Assembly: GCF_014697545.1 (NCBI RefSeq)
Contig: NZ_JACJSA010000006.1
Location: 310,001-374,000 of the forward strand
Direction: 5' to 3'
Length of the DNA stretch: 64,000 bases
DNA from: Oscillatoria sp. FACHB-1407
GTDB taxonomy: Bacteria > Cyanobacteriota > Cyanobacteriia > Elainellales > Elainellaceae
In this document: positions 46,160 through 54,189 of the stretch, in pieces
Numbering within the stretch: the stretch's first letter is position 1
How the letters are laid out: each line of letters opens with the position of its first letter
Program-made: the position numbers and the translations under genes
The notes under the pieces: generated by a model
Seen by the model: the letters and a program-made list of their open reading frames with translations, nothing else
Databases searched by the model: none
Told to the model about the DNA's origin: nothing

Positions 46160-46911
46160 CGCAGATAACTGGCTCCATTGACATCAACAATACCGCCTGT
46201 GAGAAATAGCGATTCGTCCGCTGCCAGAAATAAGATGGTGTGAGCCACTTCTTCGGGTCGAGCAACCCGGTTCAAGGGGCTCTGTTGGCGAACGCTATCC
46301 CCCCTGGGACTGTCTAATACCTCCCGTGCCATGTCGGTTTCGACAAACCCCGGAGCGACGGTCATCACTCCAATATTGTAAGGGGCGAGGTGCTGCGCTA
46401 ACGATTGCCCCAGTGCATTTAGTCCCGCTTTGCTGGCTCCGTAAGCCGTGGCATTGGGTTCCCCGCGAAAGGCTCCCCGTGAGGAGACATTGACGATGCG
46501 CCCCGATCGCCGCTCGATCATATGACGTGCGACGCAATAGGTGATGTTTGCGGCTCCAAGCAGGTTGACGTTTAGCGTTTGTTGCCAGACAGTCTGCCAA
46601 TCTGAATAGCTGGTCTGATCCAGCGGATGCTCCTGATACACGCCAGCATTGTTCACCAAAATGTCGATGTGACCGAGTTGGGCGATCGCCTCACTGACCA
46701 TCTGTTCAACCGCGATCGCATCGGCGAGATCCGCTTGCACCAACCCATGCCCTTCACCAGGCAGACTCTCTCGAATCTGTTGGGCAGATTCCTGCCGTTG
46801 CCCATAATGCAAAGCAACTCTGGCTCCAGCAGTAGCGAAGGCGATCGCAGTGGTGCGACCGATACCCCCGGAGGCTCCGGTAATTAAAACGGTTTTATTT
46901 TGGAAATTCAT
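46156..46911 (-). CDS. SDR family oxidoreductase (FabG-like)
   Basis: 251 aa, classical short-chain dehydrogenase: TGASGGIGRTTAIAFA near residue 12, NNAGV near 87, the catalytic Ser in VNVSSRG, and YGASK near 155. C-terminal GGIVDVNGASYLR as in FabG-like proteins. Uses NAD(P)H on a carbonyl substrate; the real substrate cannot be told. Overlaps the TVP38-like gene downstream. Arg in HYGQRQ near residue 39 hints at NADP preference. Confidence 0.87.
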   Translation of the reverse strand: MNFQNKTVLITGASGGIGRTTAIAFATAGARVALHYGQRQESAQQIRESLPGEGHGLVQADLADAIAVEQMVSEAIAQLGHIDILVNNAGVYQEHPLDQTSYSDWQTVWQQTLNVNLLGAANITYCVARHMIERRSGRIVNVSSRGAFRGEPNATAYGASKAGLNALGQSLAQHLAPYNIGVMTVAPGFVETDMAREVLDSPRGDSVRQQSPLNRVARPEEVAHTILFLAADESLFLTGGIVDVNGASYLR

Positions 46912-47263
46912 TATGTGGCGATCGGTGTTGTCAGTTATTCATTATCAACGTCTACCGATGGATTGTGGGCTAATGAAAGTCGATCCATAAACGCCCGCGA
47001 ATGAATTGCGGGCGCAGCATCGGACATTTTCCAATTTCGCAATTCATTTGCAGCGTAGGATTAGGTAAGCATACGTGAGGTTAGCGATCGCACAGGATCA
47101 GTAGCAAAGCCAAATGGCAATTACTCCAAGGGAAACTGCCTCGCATTACCCTCGGAGTGGTTCTGTCTGATCACCTCCAGATCCCCGACTTCTTGTACCA
47201 AATCTTTAAGGCATTAGAATACCCAGGTTGAAAAGCCGGGGATCTTTGCCCGTACAGCCGCGA

Positions 47264-47345
47264 TTAATCGCGGCTCTTCAGAATCTCCTGCAACACTGCC
47301 TGCGTCATCGGATGATCGGACAAGCTCTCTGCCCAATTGCTGTTC
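47264..47345 (-). pseudogene. Remnant of a TPR/NB-ARC protein C-terminus, copy A
   Basis: Minus-strand reading gives SDHPMTQAVLQEILKSRD and a stop, the same tail as copy B. Just upstream the sequence matches a TPR unit (ATCCGAGAACAGCA) but in a different frame, so an out-of-frame deletion joined a TPR unit to the tail. Confidence 0.75.
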
Positions 47346-47349
47346 TCGG

Positions 47350-47673
47350 ATGGCGATCGCTCATACATCCACGAGGATTGAATGGACGCTGACGAGGATC
47401 AAACACTCATTCACGAGAATCAAAGACTCATTCACGAGGATTAAACACGCGCTCACGAAGATCAAACACTCAACGACGAGGATTAAACACTCAACGACGA
47501 GGGTCAACACTGCGATGACAAGGATCAAATACTCATTCACGAGGATCAAACACTCAACGACGAGGATCAAAGACTCAACCCCCCACCTCAACTCTGGACT
47601 AATGACCCTCCACTCCTCACCAGATCCCCGGCTTCTTGTATCAACCTTTGAAGCAGAAGGACACCCAGGCTGA
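47350..47673 (+). CDS. Possible heptad-repeat peptide encoded by the minisatellite
   Basis: 107 aa: MAIAHTS, then ten seven-residue units (TRIKHSF, TRIKDSF, TRIKHST and variants), then a tail. Strongly basic and probably helical if made. Against it: no ribosome site, its ATG lies in the TPR-remnant sequence, and its tail runs into a hairpin repeat. For it: all ten units keep frame and changes are mostly conservative (Lys, His, Ser kept). I rate translation as unlikely but worth a check. Confidence 0.25.
   Translation: MAIAHTSTRIEWTLTRIKHSFTRIKDSFTRIKHALTKIKHSTTRIKHSTTRVNTAMTRIKYSFTRIKHSTTRIKDSTPHLNSGLMTLHSSPDPRLLVSTFEAEGHPG
47371..47580. repeat. 21-bp minisatellite, ten tandem units
   Basis: Exactly ten units of 21 bp beginning ACGAGGATC(A/T)A; the ends of the units vary (ATTC, AACG, CGCTC). 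As 21 is a multiple of 3, one plus-strand frame (47350-47673, 107 aa) reads as a heptad TRIKHSx repeat. The minus strand is also open (LILVxEC-like). No evidence of translation. Confidence 0.92.
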
Positions 47674-47730
47674 GAAGCCGGGGATCTTTGCCCCACTCAC
47701 TGAGCAGTGAACCAAACCGTACAGCCGCGA

Positions 47731-47936
47731 TTAATCGCGGCTCTTCAGAATCTCCTGCAACACCGCCTGCGTCATCGGATGATCAGACAACTCCCCTTCC
47801 CGACCTGCCTCAACCAATGCTTGCACCAAACCCCGAAAGTTATTGAACCCTGCTTGTATGTAGGGATGATTTTCGGGCAGAGTCTTTACCAAAATCTCTA
47901 AACATCGCCCATAGAGCGGTTCTGCCTCACTGTAGC
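47731..47936 (-). pseudogene. Remnant of a TPR/NB-ARC protein C-terminus, copy B
   Basis: The minus frame reads RYSEAEPLYGRCLEILVKTL, then PENHPYIQAG and ...EGELSDHPMTQAVLQEILKSRD with a stop at 47731. This is the usual C-terminal end of TPR proteins like the one encoded next door (48051), cut off from its body by the palindrome element at 47947. Confidence 0.78.
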
Positions 47937-47946
47937 GGTGAACGCA

Positions 47947-47979
47947 AGACCTCCGACTTCTTCAAGAAGTCGGAGGTCT
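47947..47979. repeat. Perfect 33-nt palindrome
   Basis: Two 16-nt arms (AGACCTCCGACTTCTT and its complement) around one central base. It lies exactly at the edge of the truncated TPR tail (47936). Confidence 0.95.
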
Positions 47980-48050
47980 GAAGATCTCGACGAATCTCAT
48001 CACAGACTTTACCTAATCTCATTCTTGAGCAGTGCTTTGAGACCGAATGG

Positions 48051-50114
48051 TTAGACCGAATGATGAATAGTTTGCCACCACTGACGGGCATTAGTTGTAT
48101 CAGGATGCTGATCGCCCAAGGTGCGCTCAAAAATGGTTACCGCTCGGCTAATCAAAGGTTTTGCTTCAGTGAGTCGATTCATGTTGTAGTAGAGTCCTGC
48201 CATATTCCATAAACTAATGGCGACATCGGGATGCTCCCTGCCCAACTGCTGTTCTCGGATGGCGAGCGATCGCAGATAGAGCGGCTCGGCATCAGCGTAG
48301 CGTCCCTGCGACTCGTAGAGTCCTGCCAGATTGTTGAGGCTGGCGGCGACATGGGGATGCTCCCTGCCCAACTGCTGTTCCCAGATGGCGAGCGATCGCA
48401 CAAAGAGCGGTTCTGCCTCACTGTAGCGTCCCTGCGACTCGTAGAGTCCTGCCAGATTGTTGAGGCTGGCGGCGACATGGGGATGCTCCCTGCCCAACTG
48501 CTGTTCCCAGATGGCGAGCGATCGCACAAAGAGCGGTTCTGCCTCACTGTAGCGTCCCTGCGACTCGTAGAGTCCTGCTAGATTGTTGAGGCTGGTGGCG
48601 ACATCGGGATGCTCCCTGTCCAACTGCTGTTCTCTGATGGAGAGCGATCGGACAAAGAGCGGTTCTGCCTCACTGTAGCGTCCCTGCGACTTGTAGAGGT
48701 TTGCCAGATTGTTGAGGCTGGTGGCGACATCGGGATGCTCCCTGTCCAACTGCTGTTCTCTGATGGAGAGCGATCGGACATAGAGCGGTTCTGCCTCACT
48801 GTAGCGTCCCTGCGAACGGTAGAGTGCTGCCAGATTGTTGAGGCTGGAGGCGACATGGGGATGCTCCCTGCCCAACTGCTGTTCATAGATGGCAAGCGAT
48901 CGCACATAGAGCGGTTCTGTCTCGCTGTAGCGTCCTTGATCCTTCAGATAATACCCTGTACAAACCAGCAGCCATGCCCAGTCAGTGCTTTCCAATGCAA
49001 CTGATTCTGGTCGGGCTGCAATTGCTTGCACGTGAGGGGTTAATTGTTTACAGACTGCCCAGTTTTCAATCTTTTGCACATCCGGGAAAACGGCTGTTAA
49101 TCCGGCGATAGCTCGGTGCAGCCAGGTGTGTTGGTCGGTGGGGGTGAGGCGGTGCCAGATGACGGTCTGCACCATGCGGTGAATGCTGTAGCAGGTGGTT
49201 TTTCGCTCCCGTTGAATCAGAGAGAAATCAGCCAGAGCCGCGAGTTGTTCCCCCAGTGCCAGTTCATCCGTGCAATCCGTTAGTTCAAATTGCTCAGCAC
49301 AGTTCAGCAACAACGCTTCAGAAATATCATCCGCTGCCAACACGGCACTCAACTGAAGAATGGGAATAGAGGCGGGCGATCGCCTCTCCACTTCCTCAAC
49401 GTTTAACAGCCAGGTGGTGGCGACGGAGTTGGGGTAGTCTCCGGTTTGGGGGAGTTCTTTTTCCAGTAAGGTGAGGGATTGCTGTTGATAATGCTTCCAA
49501 TACACGGCAAACGATACGCCTGTGCGTTGCAGATAGGCGGCGGCTTGCTCTAATGCCAGAGGCAACCCATCCAGTGCCGTTGCCAGGGCAGTCACAGCAG
49601 CTAACTCGTCCGGAGTCAGGGAGGGGCGATCGGTGCGGTCTTGCAAAAAAGCGATCGACTCATTCTGTGAGAGTTTGTTGACTGTGAGGGGTGCTCTGAT
49701 GCCCAGACTGGTGAACCGTTGTGCCCGTGAAGTCAGCAGGACTCGTCCTTTGGGGTTGCGCGGCAACCAGGGTTTGACCCACTGCGGTTCATCGGCGTTG
49801 TCAAAGATCAGTAGCCAGCGATCGTGGGTGTCTAGCCACTGGAGCGATCGCCCTGCCAGTTCGTCTAAGCTGCCTTCGCCTAAATCGAGTGATCGGGCGA
49901 GGTCTGCCATGCCCGTCACTACAGCCAACTCGGTGTCTGCCTTGACCCAAAACACCCAGTCATAGGTAGGAGTGTCACGGAAATGACGATAGGCATACTC
50001 CACAGCGGTTTGAGTTTTGCCAATGCCCCCTAAGCCAGCGATCGCTGCGACCTGGTTTAATGCGGTGATGCCCGTCCCCATGAGGGTATTGTGCAGGTCA
50101 TCCAACAGTTGCAA
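48051..50114 (-). CDS. NB-ARC (STAND) ATPase with TPR repeats, distal part of a TIR-NB-ARC-TPR gene
   Basis: 687 aa from an internal TTG; the same frame continues upstream without a break to the TGA at 50202 that ends the TIR frame. NB-ARC: the upstream in-frame residues NPHFTGR are the usual domain start, P-loop GLGGIGKTQTAVEYA, Walker B WLLIFDNADE, VLLTSRAQ, LPLALEQAAAYL. Winged-helix region near 250-330. Seven 42-residue TPR units follow (GRYSEAEPLFVRSLAIREQQLGREHPxVAxSLNNLAxLYxSQ), some almost identical in DNA. Likely immune or signalling receptor: TPRs sense, NB-ARC oligomerises, TIR acts. The natural C-terminal tail is replaced; a similar tail lies at 47731. Confidence 0.85.
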   Translation of the reverse strand: MQLLDDLHNTLMGTGITALNQVAAIAGLGGIGKTQTAVEYAYRHFRDTPTYDWVFWVKADTELAVVTGMADLARSLDLGEGSLDELAGRSLQWLDTHDRWLLIFDNADEPQWVKPWLPRNPKGRVLLTSRAQRFTSLGIRAPLTVNKLSQNESIAFLQDRTDRPSLTPDELAAVTALATALDGLPLALEQAAAYLQRTGVSFAVYWKHYQQQSLTLLEKELPQTGDYPNSVATTWLLNVEEVERRSPASIPILQLSAVLAADDISEALLLNCAEQFELTDCTDELALGEQLAALADFSLIQRERKTTCYSIHRMVQTVIWHRLTPTDQHTWLHRAIAGLTAVFPDVQKIENWAVCKQLTPHVQAIAARPESVALESTDWAWLLVCTGYYLKDQGRYSETEPLYVRSLAIYEQQLGREHPHVASSLNNLAALYRSQGRYSEAEPLYVRSLSIREQQLDREHPDVATSLNNLANLYKSQGRYSEAEPLFVRSLSIREQQLDREHPDVATSLNNLAGLYESQGRYSEAEPLFVRSLAIWEQQLGREHPHVAASLNNLAGLYESQGRYSEAEPLFVRSLAIWEQQLGREHPHVAASLNNLAGLYESQGRYADAEPLYLRSLAIREQQLGREHPDVAISLWNMAGLYYNMNRLTEAKPLISRAVTIFERTLGDQHPDTTNARQWWQTIHHSV
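48350..48853. repeat. 126-bp tandem units encoding TPRs
   Basis: Four consecutive 126-bp units. 48350-48475 and 48476-48601 look identical or nearly so by eye, and 48602-48727 and 48728-48853 are very close. This points to recent unit duplication in the sensor region. Confidence 0.85.
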
Positions 50115-50201
50115 TCGACCTGTGAAATGGGGATTCCGCTGATAGGGAATCTGGAATTTTTGGGGGCTTAACGCTGTCCGTTCCCGTCCGGACGACTCCT
50201 C

Positions 50202-50729
50202 TCATATGTCAGGTGCTTTGCCATCAACAATTTGCGACAACCGTTTCGCCACCTTTAAGAAAATTTCGTCTTGCTCATGCTCCTGTAAGCTATTCAACGG
50301 TTTGTTAGGTGGGTTCGCCGTCTGAAAGGTACTCAGCGTCAGTTCCTCCGGTCCCTGTTGTGGGTCAGGATACTTAAAGGTAATGTCGTCAAGCTGGCAC
50401 GCTCGTACAATGATTGGCAAAATAACGACCCCATCATCCTTGGCTCGTTTTAGCAATACAGGCAACTCCGTATTGCGAATATACTTCGACCCCAACAGCG
50501 ATTGGCTCACCAACAAAACGGCAGCTTTTACCTCATGCAGCTTGGTCTTAATTTCCGTATCCCAGGTGTCACCAATTTCTAACTGTTGGTCTGACCAAAT
50601 TTGCAATTTTCCCTGTTGATTGAGCGGTTCTAAATACCCCAGCAATCGATCTAACCAACGCCGACTCAAATCAGAATTCTCATTATCCTGATGTGCATAG
50701 CAGATAAACACAGGTGGAACGGGTGGCAT
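50202..50729 (-). CDS. TIR domain protein, proximal part of a TIR-NB-ARC-TPR gene
   Basis: 175 aa. TIR fold: PPVFICYAHQDNENSDLSRRWLDRL (box 1), LQIWSDQQLEIGDTWDTEIKTKLHEVKAAVLLVSQSLLGSKYI (box 2 region, with the Glu candidate for NADase catalysis) and an acidic C-terminus. TIR domains in bacteria often cleave NAD+ upon activation. The frame ends at TGA 50202-50204, yet reads on in frame (EESSGRERTALSPQKFQIPYQRNPHFTGR) into the NB-ARC part. So either one nonsense mutation split a single gene, or the two are translated separately. Confidence 0.85.
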   Translation of the reverse strand: MPPVPPVFICYAHQDNENSDLSRRWLDRLLGYLEPLNQQGKLQIWSDQQLEIGDTWDTEIKTKLHEVKAAVLLVSQSLLGSKYIRNTELPVLLKRAKDDGVVILPIIVRACQLDDITFKYPDPQQGPEELTLSTFQTANPPNKPLNSLQEHEQDEIFLKVAKRLSQIVDGKAPDI

Positions 50730-50875
50730 AGAAAAGGCGATCGCAAATGTATTTCTTTTCTACTCGAATGAAGTAATTTTTTCCACCTCATCTTTTCCCT
50801 TGTGTAACCGCTCCCATCTCTAGCGATCGCCAGCCTATACTTCACGCACCCCTTTACTGGCTTTGCGATCGCCTA

Positions 50876-51937
50876 CTACTCAACTCCCGACGCTTGCCGT
50901 TGCATCAACCGTTGCACACTCCCCAACGCCCGATTTAACTCATACCCCTTCCGTTGGGGATTGGCGAGATAGGCTTGCTGCTCCTGCTCGATCATCAACA
51001 CATCTTGACGGACTAACCCATCGAGCAAGCCCTTCGCAGAACCGAAAAAGCTGTCTTTGATGAAGCGACGAAACCATTCCGGGAGCTTGTGCAATCGAGG
51101 AAAGGCATTTAACGACGTGAAGTGAATTAAATAGGCGCGAGTATGAGTCTCGTGAACGGGACAAAGCAGGCAATAAATTCTGAAGTCATCACCCAGTTTA
51201 GATGCCCAGTGAGGATAGACATAACTAACATCTAACGGTTCAGGATGTAGTTGCCGCATTGCAGGAATGAATAGCTGCGCCACCGACCAGATTTTGTTGA
51301 TGGTGTAGTAGCTCTGAGCCTGGTAGTGAGCCACGACGCGATCGCCCGTCTCCTCCAAGTCCTCCAGTTTTGCCTCTGCCCATGCCTGATAGCTCTGATG
51401 CAAGTGCCCGTGGTGCATATCCATCAGGTTTTCGATCAGGTAGGAGTAGTGGGCTTCACATTCGATGGTGGTGAATGACCCGATGTAATTGAGGTGATCC
51501 CATTCCGGTAAGCCCATTAGAGGAACGGTATGTTGCAGCGTGGCATCCCCCGGAAAGAGCCAGATAAAGCCATCCTGCTCCCGCACCGGGTAGGTGCGAA
51601 TCTGGCAGGTGGGTAACTTCTGGTTATCCGCCAGATAGGGAACCGCCGCACAACGTCCCTCAGCATTGAATTGCCAACCGTGATAGATACATTCCAACTG
51701 ACCATTCACCACATTCCCCTCGCTCAGCCTGACATGGCGATGGGGACACCGATCTTCGAGCGCATGAACCTCACCCGATTGATCCCGATAGAGCACGATC
51801 GCCTGATGCCACAGAGTCACTCCAACGGGTTTTGCCTGCACCTCACCACTCTGAGCAACCACATACCAGTGATTCAGGTTGATTCCCAGACGACGCACAT
51901 CGCGAGTAGAAGTGGTGGAGAGAGGAGTGTCAAGCAT
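50876..51937 (-). CDS. Rieske non-haem iron oxygenase, CruH-like
   Basis: 353 aa from ATG 51937. Rieske [2Fe-2S] site CPHRH ... CIYHGW (about residues 66-88), then a mononuclear iron site NLMDMHHGHLH near 185. VanA-type alpha subunit, no beta subunit. The next gene upstream on this strand is CruE-like. In Synechococcus PCC 7002 synechoxanthin synthesis uses CruE and the Rieske-type CruH, which oxidises the ring methyl groups. Pairing here makes a CruH-type carotenoid role likely, but other aromatic substrates are possible. A heptamer array lies between the two genes (52018-52250). Confidence 0.72.
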   Translation of the reverse strand: MLDTPLSTTSTRDVRRLGINLNHWYVVAQSGEVQAKPVGVTLWHQAIVLYRDQSGEVHALEDRCPHRHVRLSEGNVVNGQLECIYHGWQFNAEGRCAAVPYLADNQKLPTCQIRTYPVREQDGFIWLFPGDATLQHTVPLMGLPEWDHLNYIGSFTTIECEAHYSYLIENLMDMHHGHLHQSYQAWAEAKLEDLEETGDRVVAHYQAQSYYTINKIWSVAQLFIPAMRQLHPEPLDVSYVYPHWASKLGDDFRIYCLLCPVHETHTRAYLIHFTSLNAFPRLHKLPEWFRRFIKDSFFGSAKGLLDGLVRQDVLMIEQEQQAYLANPQRKGYELNRALGSVQRLMQRQASGVE

Positions 51938-52017
51938 AGTTGGGGGAATAGGAGTGGAAGGGTGGGGAATTAAACAGGAGAGACGCAATTAATTGCGTCT
52001 GTACAGCCACATTAGCA

Positions 52018-52250
52018 GGGAGTGGGGAGTGGGGTAGGGTCAATCGTCAATCGCCCATCGTCAATCGTCAATCGTCAATCGTCAATTGTTAATTGTTCGT
52101 TGCTCCTGATCCGTGACTCTCAGCTATTAACCATTAACCATTGACTACTAACCATTGACTATTAACCATTAACCATTAACCATTAACCATTGACCATTAA
52201 CCATTAACTACTGACCATTAACCATTAACCATTGACCATTAACTACTGAC
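52018..52250. repeat. Long heptamer array between cruH-like and cruE-like genes
   Basis: 52040-52085 consists of CGTCAAT units. 52086-52130 is the inverted junction also seen at 45436-45475. 52131-52250 consists of TTAACCA/TTGACCA/CTACTAACCA units. It reaches within a few bases of the CruE-like stop codon. Confidence 0.92.
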
Positions 52251-52251
52251 T

Positions 52252-54189
52252 TCAAATTTGCAGCAGTCCCTGCGGTGAGACAGTCAAGAGCGATCGCCGC
52301 TGTACCCCTTCTCGATGCAGGATTTCGTTCGCGGCTAATAAGCCACTGCTAACGGCACGCTCCATCAAGCCACAGGGGAAGGGCATTTTCACCCAATCTC
52401 CAGCAAACATCAGGTTAGAGACTAGCGTAGCGGTTTCAGGGCGATCGCTATAACTATTCGGCGGAAATCCGGCAAAATTCTTCTGATTCACCAACTCACG
52501 ATGCAACATGGTTGCACTTTGCAGTGCAGGGACGATCTCGTAGAGTTCGCTTTCAAAAGTGGTGAGCAATGCTTGCTGCGTCGGAAATTCTCGCTCTTTG
52601 TAGCAGTAAGCGTGTAGTTCGACGACGCTACCTCCTGTCCGTTTTGCCCAGTCGATATAGTCGTCCTGAATGCGGTGATAGAGGGTGATGCTGTCAGTGA
52701 GACGATAGCCAGACAATGAGGTGAAGTCGCTGTGCTCCCAGTCAAAGTCGCGATCGAACCAGAAGCGAGCGACCGCAAACGGATCGGCAACCGTTAGCTC
52801 CTGCACCTGTTTCGCAACTTGGGCGTGAGGTTCTCCCTCAGATAGAGAGAACAAGTGCTGAACGCCGGGAATATCGGCGGCAAACACGTAGTAGTCCGCC
52901 TGAACCGTTTGAGTTGGGGTTGTGTCGGCTTGCATCGCCACCAGTTGGATCTGCTCGCCATCGCGACTGAGGACTTTAAAGCGCGGCAGATCGCGTTGGG
53001 CAGGACCCCGCAGCACCCGACCCCGATCATCATACTCCGCTCCATGGCAGGGGCAGTGGAAGTGCCCATCGGTTTCAGTGTGGACGGTGCAACCCTGGTG
53101 TGTGCAAGAGAGCGACATGGCTTCCTGCTGATTGGGGGCGATCGCATAGACCGCATCTCCCGCTCCAAAAAACTCCAGTTCATCGGTGCTGAGTAACGGG
53201 TTACGCTTCACCCAAAACGGCACCGTGCGGCTATTGCCCCCAATTTGATACTCCACGCTGCTGATCCGCCCTTGATCCCAGCCAACCCGGTTGACGGTGG
53301 CTTCTGTGATTACCTGTCCACCTGTGGCTGTGATGGCATTCACGATGGGATCAACCAGGCTTCTGCCCATGTCTTGAACCGTACCATTGAAGGCTAACCC
53401 CTCTGGATTGCCGAAGAAGTAGAAGTGGAAGAACTGCATCAACTCCGCCGCACTCATGACATCGGGAGCATTGAGGCTGGACTTGGCAAAAGGCAGGAAG
53501 TACAGGTCGTATAAGCCGCGTGGAAACTCGTTCTCAACCCATTGGGCAACGGAGAGGTGATCTAACCGCCCATAGCTCTTTTGCGGATGAAACCCGGTAA
53601 TCTCTCGAAAGACCTGCCAGTGGGCATATTTGGTCAGGTTTAAGCCCCACTGCAAGCGGTTGGTAGACGCGATCGCCAGATCCACAATGTTCCAGGGAAA
53701 GGCGGAATGACTGGGGCGAAAGACTTCCGGGTCGTATTTCTTATCCCGGTACACCACGGAATAGTAGTTGAGCGATTTGAAATGGTTCTCAATCTCTAGC
53801 TCAGAAACAATGCTTTTGAGGTTGTAGTATTGCGGGAAGAATCCGTGGAATCCGTGCTCCATCCGGAAGGGTTGGTCACCGACTTGAATATCCCAACTGG
53901 CAATTTTGCCCCCCAGTTGGGCTGCCCGTTCCAACAACGTAACCACAAATCCGCGCTGACTTAACTCATAGGCACACGCTAGCCCTGCTAGCCCTCCACC
54001 AATCACCACCACTTGTTTAGGTTGATCGAGTTGATAGGGCAACGCCAGAGTATCTTGCTTAAAGACGGTGGGCTGGGGCTTCATTAGCCGCGAATAGCCG
54101 ACCAATCCACCTATCGTGCCAATTCCAAAGAGTTTGAGTAAGGTACGTCGAGAAATAGACGGAGAAGAAGAGCTAGATAACCAATCCAT
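52252..54189 (-). CDS. cruE: CruE/CrtU-like beta-carotene desaturase/methyltransferase with inserted Rieske domain
   Basis: 645 aa. Twin-arginine signal (SRRTLLKLFGIGTIGGLVG, residues about 14-32), FAD-binding GGGLAGLACAYELSQRG near 65, then the CrtU signature MEHGFHGFFPQYYNLKSIV. A Rieske [2Fe-2S] insertion lies near 360-380 (CTHQGC ... CPCHG). C-terminal FAD motif MFAGDWVKMPFPCGLMERAVSSGLLAA. CrtU/CruE converts beta rings of carotene to aromatic rings. The Tat signal with an iron-sulfur cluster suggests a folded enzyme delivered to the lumenal or periplasmic side (inference). The Rieske oxygenase gene follows. Confidence 0.78.
   Translation of the reverse strand: MDWLSSSSSPSISRRTLLKLFGIGTIGGLVGYSRLMKPQPTVFKQDTLALPYQLDQPKQVVVIGGGLAGLACAYELSQRGFVVTLLERAAQLGGKIASWDIQVGDQPFRMEHGFHGFFPQYYNLKSIVSELEIENHFKSLNYYSVVYRDKKYDPEVFRPSHSAFPWNIVDLAIASTNRLQWGLNLTKYAHWQVFREITGFHPQKSYGRLDHLSVAQWVENEFPRGLYDLYFLPFAKSSLNAPDVMSAAELMQFFHFYFFGNPEGLAFNGTVQDMGRSLVDPIVNAITATGGQVITEATVNRVGWDQGRISSVEYQIGGNSRTVPFWVKRNPLLSTDELEFFGAGDAVYAIAPNQQEAMSLSCTHQGCTVHTETDGHFHCPCHGAEYDDRGRVLRGPAQRDLPRFKVLSRDGEQIQLVAMQADTTPTQTVQADYYVFAADIPGVQHLFSLSEGEPHAQVAKQVQELTVADPFAVARFWFDRDFDWEHSDFTSLSGYRLTDSITLYHRIQDDYIDWAKRTGGSVVELHAYCYKEREFPTQQALLTTFESELYEIVPALQSATMLHRELVNQKNFAGFPPNSYSDRPETATLVSNLMFAGDWVKMPFPCGLMERAVSSGLLAANEILHREGVQRRSLLTVSPQGLLQI

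Larger units (their letters stand above)
46912..48050. other. 1.1-kb decayed region between the SDR gene and the TIR/NB-ARC locus
   Basis: 46990-47010 small foldback. 47180-47331 and 47622-47793: two copies of a block made of a GGGGATCT hairpin element, an AGCCGCGATTAATCGCGGCT palindrome and the 3' end of a TPR-protein gene (minus). Between them is a ten-unit 21-bp minisatellite (47371-47580). 47947-47979 is a perfect 33-nt palindrome. Confidence 0.8.

Noticed and set aside
47371-47580. CRISPR array
   Set aside because: The 21-bp units are contiguous with no unique spacers, and no cas genes are present. The heptamer arrays were rejected likewise.
47361-47696. Minus-strand hydrophobic frame LILVVECLILV over the minisatellite
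   Set aside because: It arises because the 21-bp unit is open on both strands; no start context and no link to neighbouring genes.
48179-49004. Several open frames on both strands with MLPAQLLFSDGERS- or SPSGNSSWAGSIPMSPP-like repeats
   Set aside because: They are alternate-frame readings of the 126-bp TPR units of the NB-ARC gene.
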